A stretch of DNA of 64,000 nucleotides from Asterella californica. Its lineage: Eukaryota; Streptophyta; Marchantiopsida; Marchantiales; Aytoniaceae. The position numbers and the translations under genes are program-made. Below are positions 54,682-63,427 of this stretch, in pieces. Each line of letters begins with the position of its first letter. The first letter of the stretch is position 1. The notes below the pieces were generated by a model. The model saw only the letters and a list, made by a program, of their open reading frames with translations. It searched no databases and had not been told where the DNA came from. Location of the stretch: contig JAYKYS010000014.1 in assembly GCA_036924285.1 (NCBI GenBank), forward strand, positions 2,356,001 through 2,420,000. The letters are read 5' to 3'.

Positions 54682-54706
54682 CCTAACTGTCAGTTAGGGA
54701 GACGAT
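54682..54706 (+). promoter_or_regulatory. Hairpin and candidate polypurine tract before the 3' LTR
   Basis: CCTAACTG-T-CAGTTAGG (54682-54698) is a perfect inverted repeat that runs into the purine tract AGGGAGACGA (54696-54705). A TG dinucleotide (54707) then starts the 106-bp segment. This is the expected layout for plus-strand primer, then LTR start. Confidence 0.4.
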
Positions 54707-55108
54707 TGTGGTACACTTATGTATGTGTATGAGATCGTCCATGTGTTATGTGTATGTGTGGTGTATCTCGGACAGCGATGCATGTTGTGTCACGATGTGT
54801 ATGCGCACGACAGCTGTCACGTCAGTTTGACACCTCGGCTAGGTTGACCGAGTGCGGAGTGACGAATCTCGATAAGGCGGTTAGTGTCGTTAGGGTGAGT
54901 TCTTGGGATGACCCACTAAGGGGTATACTCCGCAGGTAAGGCTTGGAGGTCTTAGTTCTTCAAGTTGAGCCTTCAAGCTCCTAGCTGTGATGGATAGTCT
55001 TTGAGAGTGCAGTATGGAGTCTCTGCGAGCACAGAGTGGATTTGGCTCGACTTTAATGATTGTTTAATGCTTGTTGATATGGTGGAGTGAGTAGATATTG
55101 TTTATCAA
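54707..55108 (+). repeat. 3' LTR of the gypsy element
   Basis: The core 54815-55103 matches the 5' LTR. If the 3' LTR starts at TGTGGTACAC (54707), right after the purine tract, and ends near TTTATCA (55107), it is about 400 bp long and the 5' LTR has lost its first quarter. Boundaries are inferred. Confidence 0.6.
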
Positions 55109-55214
55109 TTGTGATACACTTGTTTATATGTATGAGATAGTCCATGTGTTATGTGTATGTGTGGTGTACCTCGGACAGCGATGTATGTTGTGTAGCGATG
55201 TGTATGCGCATGAC
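55109..55214 (+). repeat. Second copy of the LTR's first 106 bp (partial tandem LTR)
   Basis: 55109-55214 repeats 54706-54811 with few changes (for example ...CATGTGTTATGTGTATGTGT is shared exactly), 403 bases downstream. It looks like the start of another LTR placed head-to-tail after the 3' LTR and cut off after GACAAGC. Confidence 0.8.
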
Positions 55215-56302
55215 AAGCAGTAAACAACATGTTTAAGGAGTTGAGGATCTCGCGTACACTCTAAATATTTAGGATAACAAAAAAGCAGGGAATGACGATA
55301 ACGGAGGATTAACCACTGATCTCGTGATTTTCAATGTAATGAAAAGATTCGATCAAGACATAGCAGCAGGAGCGTCTGGTAGTAAAAGTGCGAGAGATCA
55401 GTACGTAATCCAATGTTGGAAGCAGGAATTCTGGAGGTTCTTGACAATACTACAAATCTAGATAAATGTAATCTCTATCTCGGTAGAGTCAAAAGAAAGA
55501 AAATGTGAAGTGATAAGAGGATAGAGTGGCAAGATAAGTGGTAGATGCAATCTGTCTAAGAGGCAAGAATGTTCTTCAAGATGAAAGCATTGTGCCTGGA
55601 ATATCATCTAAGTTGAGGATGGACTGTACGTCGAGTTTGGGAGGAGTGGCAGGAATTGTAACCAAGAGATCACAACGACACACTCAGACTGCGACATGAA
55701 TCATAAAGCGGTAGAGAAAAAACGTTGAGATGTAATACACTTAACTTTTGTAGAACATGAATTCTTCAAGTCGAAGAAAACAACGAGGATCAAACGCCAA
55801 GTCCCATCTCAGCTTGTGCGACAGAAGGTCAGTATGGTGCTCACGTATGCTGATTGCCATGGTCAATTATGATCATGTCCTTCAGCTCAGCAAAGATGAA
55901 TTAACAGTGGAAAAAAGACCGGTCTCGCAGCGCAAGAATAGAACAGCAAACAAGTAGCATGTTAGATAAAAATAACATGACGACAACGATAGAAGAGTAA
56001 CGATAGATATGATGGTAAGATTTAACATTACTCAGTCGACTGGTCCCATCATGAAGCAAGAGCTCCCCGCCATGGAGCCACGTTAGATCGTCGTTCGGCG
56101 ACACCGGCAAGCAGGCATGACCATCTTAGCTTGTGCATGCAATTCGTCAATAGTTGACCATACTGTGTGACAGGGACCAGCTTCCACTGCGAAGAAAGCT
56201 ACAAGATCAACACATTATCAGTAACCAGCTCGATCCTCGAACTGGTGTAAGAAAGGAAAACAAGGAGTAAGTGAACTGCGCAAGCAAGGCAGACGGTAGA
56301 AA
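55215..56302. other. Unassigned DNA
   Basis: Short frames only, no recognisable gene. Confidence 0.4.
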
Positions 56303-56515
56303 GTGAGCAGCGAAGTAAGCCGCCATAACAAGCGGTAGAATCTGCCTAACAGATCCCGTGAGCAGAAGACGAGCAATAAGTGAGCAGCGAAGTAAGCCGT
56401 CATAACAAGCGGCAGAATCCGCCTAGCAGGTCCCGCGAGCAGAAGACGAGCAATAACAATATGCATAAACTGAGCAGCGAACTGAGCCGCTATAACAAGC
56501 GATAGAATCCATCAA
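56303..56515 (+). repeat. Tandem repeat with 77-bp unit
   Basis: Units start at 56303 and 56380 with a partial, more diverged third near 56470: TGAGCAGCGAAGTAAGCCG, CATAACAAGCGG-AGAATC, GCCTA-CAG-TCCCG-GAGC, AGAAGACGAGCAATAA. Confidence 0.85.
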
Positions 56516-57240
56516 CTTGATGCAGCGAAGGAGCGACATAACGATGATAAGCAGGTCCCACCATACGATACAGACCCATAACATAATCCTCCGTGGTAAA
56601 CCGTTCCGAACAAAACCTGCCGTCGTTGCGCGACAAATCCAATTGCGAATTAGAACTGAAACGTGCAAACGGCTTAGTTGACAGAGCGAGGCACAATGAT
56701 GCAGCGTCGAACGATAGCAAGACAAAAAACCACCGGTGCATCGATCCCACCATAATATAATCTCCGGGATAAAATGTTTGTAAGATAAAACTGCCGTGGA
56801 CCGAGCGAGCAAAGTGACGAAGCACGCGAGCGACCGAAACAAGAGCGAGCGATCGGAAGAAATCTCCGCCATAACATAATCCACCAACTGCAGTGCCGAA
56901 CGATAGCAAGACAGAAAACCACCAACTGCAGCGGCGAACAATACGAAGACGAGTGTGGTACACGAAGCGAAGTGACCTAACGACGAAATACAGCGGCACC
57001 GCAAGTGAACGAAGTGATGAAGCAGGCAAGCAAGCGAGCGAGCGAAAGAAAGAAGGAAGCAAAAGCAAATCTCCGTCTTGTGCAACAGCGAAAGATAGCA
57101 AGTGCAAATCCGTTAAGTGCAGCGGCGAACGATAGCAAGATGATAGACCAGCTGGCAGACTTCAAGCAAAATGACCTAAGGAGGAAATACAATGCCTCCG
57201 CAAGATACCTCCCAGCGAAACAAACGGGCTGAACTGAACT
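56516..57240. repeat. Low-complexity GAGCGA/GCGAA-rich region with long chance frames
   Basis: Recurrent words (CATAACATAATC, ACGATAGCAAGAC, CAACTGCAG, GCGAGCGAGCGAAAGAAAG) and strong purine bias in a GC-richer block. They keep minus-strand frames open for 200-220 codons (56423-57085 and 56490-57107), rich in Cys, Ser and Leu with no domain. I regard these as composition artefacts of a decayed tandem array continuing from 56.3 kb. Confidence 0.55.
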
Positions 57241-58540
57241 TTTCGTCTGAAACAATATTTCTGAAACCCACTTAAGCAAACCCGCTTATCCAATCAATGC
57301 TTTTAGCGATACTTACATTTCCGGGTTTCCTCTATCGGACGATAATCACCAAAGTCTGTTGAGCATGCTTATTTAACAAGAGAGTTCCATGGCGAGAAAC
57401 CTTTGGTGGCACATGTGATACCTAATTTGACACAAAAGTATAAACGGAAACGAACTTTTAGTTTGCGCACACAACCGCTTTCTCGCACCATTTGCATGAA
57501 ACATATCTCTTGAATGGGACTGAAATGCAGAACTTTAGAAACCGTACTAACCACAACCCAAGAACAGTTAGAAGGTGTTCATGGGTCGAATAACAACTTT
57601 GTTTTACATTTTAAGTTATCATGTATTGATATACATATAGAAATGGTTTATTAACAAAAAGTAATCGTTTAGATAATTCAGTACGGTAGCATACAATGTT
57701 GACCACGTCCAAGTAATATATTATAATCGAGTAAGTAGACAATGAAATAACATTCAAAATGTGTATTTAAAACATCTCAGACTTGGATTAAAATGGCCAG
57801 TGGTTGTATCTTTATATCGTGAAGAATCGCATTCTTCTGCAAATTGTTAACGTTTCTCGGTTACTTCTTCTTCATCTTCCGAAATTGATTTATTTTAGTA
57901 TGTAGAAGTGCTTTATTAAAATCTAATCTAGGATTAAAGTTAGAATTCGAAATTATTATTTCCAGTAAGATTTGTTGTTGTGCGTCCTCAACTTCATCAA
58001 GAAGATTTCCTCAACACTAATTTTCTTCCATTAATCACTAAATAAATCGATAATACCTGTGATTGATATTGTTATGATTGCTATTCGATACACTGTTTTG
58101 GACTAACTCTTTCATTGTCTTCGGTTAAATTTTAGATCTTCAAGAATGGATTTAAAAACAAACAACGACCAAAGCTCTTAAGACAACTGCGACCCAAGAG
58201 CTGTGTATTAATATTCAATATTATATTCACCCACTACGTTGTTCAGTCTGTTTCGCCAAATCTATTCATACTTATCTCAATAAAAAACTCACGTATGTCA
58301 CGGAAGACCACGTAAGCTCGTGATACGTCACCCTAGATTATCAATTACTTACCACGTCAGACTCTAATGCCACGCTGGCAGTCGCAAACTGTCTATACCC
58401 GGTAAAGGGTCCAGTCAAGTAGTGTTTTTCACGCACGAGACCTGTCAAGAGTGTATTTCCGCGCATTGAGCCAGTCAAGTATATAGCTGGCCGGTCTCCC
58501 GTGTTTCGGCTCCTCAATGACTATATAGTCAATGGAGGAT
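57241..58540. other. Unassigned AT-rich DNA
   Basis: No gene or repeat recognised. Near 58386-58475 the word CCAGTCAAGTA recurs (TCCAGTCAAGTAGTG, GCCAGTCAAGTATAT), a minor duplication. Confidence 0.4.
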
Positions 58541-58554
58541 GCTTAGAATCGATT

Positions 58555-58700
58555 GGGGGGGGCTTAGCCCCGATGTTCTTCCTCCCTTCGTGGCCGTCGG
58601 TGGTTGGTCAATTTGGGCTTCGGTGGTTGTCCATGCGACTCTTTCCACTTTGAGGCTTGATGGGTCTTCTTATCCGTTGGCTATCATTGGCGTCCTGGTT
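58555..58700 (+). repeat. Dispersed LINE-tail-like repeat, copy D
   Basis: Begins with a perfect GGGGC-TTA-GCCCC hairpin, then TTCTTCCTCCCTTCG, TTGGGCTTCGG, GAGGCTTGATGGGTC, TTATCCGTTGGCTATCATTG and GCGTCC. It matches the 61.5-kb copy in order but is longer in the middle. Confidence 0.5.
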
Positions 58701-59589
58701 CCTCTTGAATCGAACGAGAAACATGTTTCAGGTTTTGATGGCATGAAGTGAAATGAAGGAGCTATGCTGGCTGCTCCTCCTTTCCAGGTTGCACACGACT
58801 CCCTCCGGCCGTCTCTTCATACGACAAAACAATGCACTAAACGACCTAAAGTTCCCCTCTTCCTTTGCGTTTTCGAGCATCCACGTTTCGCATAGCAAGA
58901 ACGTGCGAATAACAACTTTTTGTTATTGCATGGCATGTGCAGATTCAAAAGACATATTAAAAGTTCACCAAGCTGACCTTACTTTTACATAACGATGTGT
59001 GACCCCATGAGTAACAGTTTTCAACGTGAGTCAATCTTCTTCTTCTTATTCCTTCTTTCTCTTTTATTTATTTATTTATTTATTTCAACGTGAGTCAATC
59101 ATCTTCAAGTTAACTTCTACACACAGATGTCACGAACAGTTTTGATCTCTGTTGAGTGAATCATCTTATTCATGTTTTCTATTTACTTTAGTTCAGATAA
59201 ACACGTCAAATATTTGAAGAAACTCCATATATATATATAGAGAGAGAGAGAGAGCGAGAGAGAGGTGCGAGTTGCAAGTTTGCGATGTCTTTAGTGTGAT
59301 ACACGAATCTGTGTGAGAATGTGGGAGCAACTGCTGAGTCTGACATGATTGAATCAGTTTTTCTCGGTTTCCTTCTCATCCTCCTGAATAAGATTAAGAC
59401 ATATTTCGTATTTTCAGCTGTCATACTACTGTTTAATGTACGGTAAACATTACGGTAATGGGAAGGTGTCCTGTTTCACACTCCATGTACTTCTTCTAAA
59501 CTCAGTTGATTGTGTGTGTAAGAGGGAGATTCCATTGCAAATGTTGTACGAACTAATTTAATCAAGAGAAGATAGACTCACATACACTA
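58701..59589. other. Unassigned DNA with microsatellites
   Basis: (TTTA)n lies at about 59065-59083 and (TA)n(GA)n at about 59228-59262. A duplicated TTTCAACGTGAGTCAATC flanks the first one (59018 and 59083). No gene seen. Confidence 0.45.
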
Positions 59590-59945
59590 TCTATAGCATA
59601 ATCCATGGGAGGGAGTGGTTTTTCAGTCTTAAACCACTTCTCGAGGTGGAACTGAAGGAGTGGAATGAGAAGTCACGACTATGATAATGATTTTTGTAGC
59701 ACAAAAAATAAAAGAGGAAAATAAGTTTTAATTGTTTCGAAAAAGATTTAACAATTGAATTGTGTTTATTAATAAAAAATCATGACTTCTCAAATTAACA
59801 TATAAAGATTATACTTTATCAATCAATAATGATTTATCAAGTATTTTTTTCAATAATCCACTGCGGAGAATAATTTATTATACATAAAACCATTCCAGAA
59901 TACAAACAAGAAGATTATATCTGTATTTCCAGAATCTTATACGTA
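59590..59945 (+). repeat. Dispersed repeat family 2, copy 2
   Basis: Aligns to 10640-11000 (see there). Its hairpin is AGTGGTTT (59614-59621) with AAACCACT (59631-59638). The flanking words CTCGAGGTGGAACTGAAGG and CCAGAATACAAA are shared with copy 1. Confidence 0.6.
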
Positions 59946-61189
59946 TAAATAGTGCACTACCTGAAATGTGCTTACACATGTAAACCAGTGTGTGACTTCC
60001 ATTGCCCATACTTACACAGAAGATCAGTGTTCTAAGTGATTTAACCTACAATCTTTTAAGAGAAAGATCGTGAATTCAATCCCTTTCCAGTATGACTGGA
60101 GGTGCATGCCCTGCAAATTATTAAAGAATCTTTTGGTCTGAGTCCGCTGTAGTGGACTCACATAGAAAGTTTCATGGTAAACAAGTAATACCATTTACCA
60201 TAAGCACATGCTGGGTAATGCATTCCCAAAAGTGAAATTAGTAGCGATATTTTTGTATGGTGCCCGTGACATTATGCTGCTTGACCAAAAAAATTGGCTA
60301 GTGATTTATGACTTCCTTTGGGGCGTAACATATCAAGAGAGAAGTCGAATCACTCTGACAAGTTAGACTGAAAAGATATTTTGTTTACATTTCGGGAGAT
60401 CATACGTGGAAATCCTTAATATTTAGAAACTTTGAATTCCGTAGGCTCACCAGATGCTGCCAAAAGAACATTCAGGCTGTTAACAGTTATCATTTAGGTT
60501 CCAGTTCTTGGTTTCGGGGGTACGAGTACAAGTCGACCCCGAACTGTGTCGTAAAGGACCGTTGGTTCTGAAACGGTTTGGTTTAGGATTTTGTAAATAG
60601 TTCGGTTTAAAACGGTTCAATTTTTTACGTAAATAAATTTTAACTATTTGGTTCTCCAAGTAGATGAAGTATAAAATTTTCAGTTTTATGGTCTGAGAAA
60701 ATAATAATACATTTGATGATAAATGATTTATATTTGGAATAATTATCAATAATAATTTTTTTGATTATAAACTGTATACTATGTTACTTGTGTTATAATC
60801 AAATCAAATACAAAAACTATCGATAATATAATTCAAGAATTTCAAAGTAAATAATTCAGACAACTGTTTAAGAAGCTTCAACCCCTGGAATTGAATATGA
60901 ATAATATGGTATTTAGCTTAGTAAGAGAAGATAAACAAGTTTACGAGATTTTTGAGAACTAACTGGGTCATAATATAATATAAAGCTGTGTGGAAAAAGC
61001 AAATACTAGTACTATTATAAAGGTACTTCGTGGTTGGAGTAAAGGAGAAAAGGATCCTGAGAATTTCCGTGAAGACTGCAGTTCTCAAACCTCATAACCT
61101 TGCGGACACTCGAAATGTCCAGCAAGCAAAGCGTAGGGTGCAGGTCTAAGACGTAGTCCGTAGGCATACATAGTACAAGGATTTAAAAT
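59946..61189. other. Unassigned AT-rich DNA
   Basis: No gene recognised. Around 60055-60090, ATCGTGAATTCAATCCC resembles a degenerate B box and may mark an old SINE; the evidence is too weak to list it. Confidence 0.35.
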
Positions 61190-61262
61190 TGGAGATGCGG
61201 GGACTCGAACTCCGTACCTCTCGCATGCGAAGCGAGCGCTCTACCAGGTGAGCTACATCCCC
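61190..61262 (-). tRNA. tRNA-Ala(CGC): tRNA-Ala, anticodon CGC
   Basis: A 73-nt intronless cloverleaf on the minus strand: acceptor GGGGATG/CATCTCC, D-arm GCTC...GAGC, anticodon stem CTCGC/GCGAG with loop TTCGCAT (anticodon CGC, reads GCG), five-base variable loop, T-arm with TTCGAGT loop, discriminator A. The acceptor contains G3:U70, the identity element for alanyl-tRNA synthetase, which confirms the assignment. One A-C mismatch interrupts the T-stem (CGGAG/CCCCG). The internal A and B boxes are near consensus, and a TTTT Pol III terminator follows one base after the end (61185-61188). No CCA is encoded, as expected in a nucleus. Likely a functional or recently functional gene. Confidence 0.92.
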
Positions 61263-61326
61263 CAAGCTGTGATGGTCTTTGGCTTCGCAGAAATAATAAA
61301 TTTACTCGAGTAGAGCATGAGAGCTT

Positions 61327-61362
61327 CAGGAATTGCAAATCGATCAGGAATTGCAAATCGAG
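61327..61362 (+). repeat. 18-bp tandem duplication upstream of tRNA-Ala
   Basis: CAGGAATTGCAAATCGA(T/G) occurs twice head to tail, in the region upstream of the tRNA on its strand. Confidence 0.85.
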
Positions 61363-61458
61363 CAAGAAAAGTAGAAGACTAGAAGTTTTGCACGATCAGG
61401 AAGGAAAGCGTTCAATGGAATCTGAAAACCCTTTAACGTTTCGTGTTGTTCTTGTTCA

Positions 61459-61565
61459 TTCCCCTTCGGGGTGGTTATTGCTTGGCCCTTCGGTTCCTTC
61501 TTTTCCTTGTAAGGCTTGATGGGATCTTCCCATCCGTTTGCTATTCTTTGGGTCGCATTTTTCTC
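61459..61565 (+). mobile_element. Short retroposed repeat with target-site duplication (LINE-tail family, copy A)
   Basis: TTCTTGTTCA flanks the 107-bp insert exactly (61449-61458 and 61566-61575). The insert starts with a stable CCCC-TTCG-GGG hairpin and contains GCTTGGCCCTTCGG, TTCTTTTCCTTGTAAGGC and TTGATGGGATCTTCCCATCC, ending ATTCTTTGGGTCGC plus a T-rich end. Its last ~100 bases match the 3' tail of the 34.6-kb LINE. It is either a 5'-truncated LINE or a SINE sharing the LINE tail. Confidence 0.7.
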
Positions 61566-61575
61566 TTCTTGTTCA

Positions 61576-61873
61576 CTATTCTATATCACTTGAGAAGTCT
61601 AAAGAAAGTTCTGACTGAGTGCGAATGAATGAATGACTTTGACCGGGTGAACCTCTCGCCACAAGAATGCCTCATCACAGCCTAATATTGTACAATCTAT
61701 CAGTGCACTCATCTGATCTTTAGACTTCTCGGTGGAGGTTCACGAACGTAAATCCACATGAATTCCCTTCCTTCTTATAGTTCTGCATAACGAGCTGCGG
61801 CTCTTGAGCAAAGAATTCTTCATAAGGCACAGGGACTTTTCTAGACATTATTATCTCTGTTAACGTTTGAAAT
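61576..61873. other. Spacer before the copia element
   Basis: No gene or repeat recognised. Confidence 0.4.
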
Positions 61874-62117
61874 TGTTAAAGATAATGCCTAGTCTATAGT
61901 CACCTCTATAGTCATATCTAATTGTCACATCTATAGTCATCTCTATAGTCACCTCTATAGGCACATCTCTATGACTAATAACTGACTAGTGACTAACCTC
62001 TTGTCCATAGTTTAGAGTATATAACAACCCCCCTCTTGAGAGATGATGAGTCGACTGATCCTTTTACTGATATATTTTGTACAGTGGAGAGTATTCACTT
62101 GGTTTGGTTCTTAAACA
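61874..62117 (+). repeat. 5' LTR of the copia element
   Basis: About 244 bp, from TGTTAAAGATAATGCC to ...TTAAACA (TG...CA ends). It contains a 12-bp tandem array in U3 and TATATAA at 62018-62024. The right end is fixed by the adjacent primer-binding site; the left end is inferred from the TG and cannot be checked against the 3' LTR. Confidence 0.75.
61893..61977 (+). repeat. 12-bp tandem array in the copia U3
   Basis: Seven head-to-tail units of TCTATAGTCA(C/T)(C/A) lie at 61893, 61905, 61917, 61930, 61942, 61954 and 61966; the third has one extra base and the last is degenerate. They end about 40 bases before the TATA box, where enhancer repeats of active plant retrotransposons usually lie. 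Confidence 0.85.
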
Positions 62118-62129
62118 TGGTATCAGAGC
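62118..62129 (+). promoter_or_regulatory. Primer-binding site, initiator tRNA-Met
   Basis: TGGTATCAGAGC is the exact complement of the 3' end of plant initiator tRNA-Met and follows the LTR end without a spacer. It primes minus-strand DNA synthesis. Confidence 0.92.
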
Positions 62130-62580
62130 TTAGGTACGAGCATTAGCAAGGAGAATGAGGAACCAGAGAGTGAAAAAAGACATAGAGTGAGCACACCATC
62201 TTCAACTGAAAAGTGAGAAAGAAGACGAAAATTTCTGGTCATACCACCTTTGACTACGTTTTTGGAAGAGAAGGAGATCGAATTAGACAAATCTAAGAGT
62301 GGATTTGGGGTTAAGGGATTTGCAAAGAGCTTTCCAACGGTTCAACTTTCGACCCAAACGGACCTCGTATAAGGAAGTTACACTTTGGGGAACCCTTGGT
62401 CAACAGAACTTTGACTGCACTTTTGAAGGCCTTAACGATCGATTTTCGTGTTTTTGAGATTTCTGTCGTGTTGGACGAGATTACTAAGGATTACAATATA
62501 GACACTTCTTCCACCTCCACAACCACTTTAGGGAGTTTCAGATTTTTCCCACCTACTTTACTTTCTATCAATCGCTAACA
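62130..62580 (+). other. Leader of the copia element
   Basis: Non-coding stretch between primer-binding site and gag. Short frames (for example 62396-62578) have no recognisable domain. Confidence 0.5.
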
Positions 62581-63257
62581 TTAGTGATAACTTACTTCAT
62601 GATCATCATAAGTTGGATAGCACGAACTATCCAATATGGTGTTTCAAGGTTCAAGCCATTTTTCAGAACTACTACTTATGGGACATAGTGTTGGGTGAGG
62701 AAGAAAGACCTATCGAATCACCAGCTGCTGTCAAAGCTTGGAACAAAAGAGATCAACAAGCACTTGCCATCATCAAGATGACCATAAAATACTCGGAAGT
62801 CATGGATATCTTGGAGGCTAAAACTTCTAAAGATGCTTGGGATACATTCACCAAGAAGTACGAAGGAGCTGCTCGAGGGAGGAAGAGAATGCTACGCAGA
62901 AAGTTAAACACTTTGTAAATGGTTGCAGGCATCTCTCTCGAAGAGCACTTCCATACTGTTAAAAGGTTGCTACAACAACTGAAGAATCTAGGTGGAGGTA
63001 TAGACGAGGACGACTTGGTACTGATAGTGCTCCAGAGCTTACCAGAACCATACGAGCACTTCGTCAAAGTAGTGGATATATGCAAGGAGCCTATCTCATT
63101 CGAAGAACTGCAAACACTAGCTTTGCAAGAAGCTATGAACATCGAGACCAAGTCAACTCAAGCAACTGTCACAACTGATGCTTCTTTCTTCTCCAAGAGG
63201 AGAGATCATAAGCGAGGTAGACCTCAAGACTCGCAATCAAAACAGAAGGAGCATTGA
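62580..63257 (+). pseudogene. gag: copia gag (UBN2/DUF4219-like)
   Basis: In one frame, with a TAA at 62916-62918, the sequence reads LDSTNYPIWCFKVQAIFQNY, AIIKMTIKYSEVMDILEAKT, KDAWDTFTKKYEG and, after the stop, GISLEEHFHTVKRLLQQLKN, LVLIVLQSLPEPYEHFV and ISFEELQTLALQEA. This is the helical Gag of Ty1/copia elements that builds the virus-like particle. The frame ends at a TGA (63255-63257) in its basic C-terminal tail, but same-frame coding continues. No ATG could be assigned; the open frame enters from the leader. Confidence 0.85.
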
Positions 63258-63425
63258 GACAACAGGAGAGGCAAGTTCAATAAACGTGACTCAGAGGGCA
63301 ACTCCAACAAACCAAAACCAGAGAACTATAGCTACTGTAAGAAACGTGGACACTTCACGTATGAGTGCCGAAAGAAGGCGTTTGATCAACGTTCCAACAC
63401 CAACAACAAGATAACTTCATACAGA
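63258..63425 (+). pseudogene. copia gag zinc-knuckle region, first Cys lost
   Basis: Continuing the gag frame after the TGA, a basic stretch leads to YSYCKKRGHFTYEC (from 63327). This is the C-x2-C-x4-H-x4-C knuckle of copia Gag, but the first Cys is Tyr (TAT), a one-base change that should abolish zinc binding. The frame then shifts relative to the protease. Confidence 0.75.
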
Positions 63426-63427
63426 CA

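Larger units (their letters stand above)
45692..55108 (+). mobile_element. Ty3/gypsy retrotransposon with methyltransferase and PHD domains
   Basis: Two LTR cores in direct orientation (45692-45980, 54815-55103) flank gag with zinc knuckles, protease, a C5-methyltransferase-like domain, reverse transcriptase, RNase H, integrase and a PHD finger. The order PR-RT-RH-INT is that of Ty3/gypsy elements. Coding frame: gag in frame 1, protease in frame 2, methyltransferase and RT start in frame 0, RT palm to integrase zinc domain in frame 1, integrase core in frame 0, PHD in frame 2 (frame = start modulo 3), so several frameshifts have accumulated, with many TGA/TAG stops. No matching target-site duplication was found. 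The element is an inactive copy about 9.4 kb long. Confidence 0.85.

Noticed and set aside
56423..57107. Two overlapping minus-strand ORFs of 205 and 220 codons
   Set aside because: They lie in a repetitive, composition-biased block, have no domain, and the plus strand is open as well; treated as repeat artefacts.
62753..63151. 132-codon minus-strand ORF across copia gag
   Set aside because: Antisense shadow; the plus strand carries clear gag motifs.
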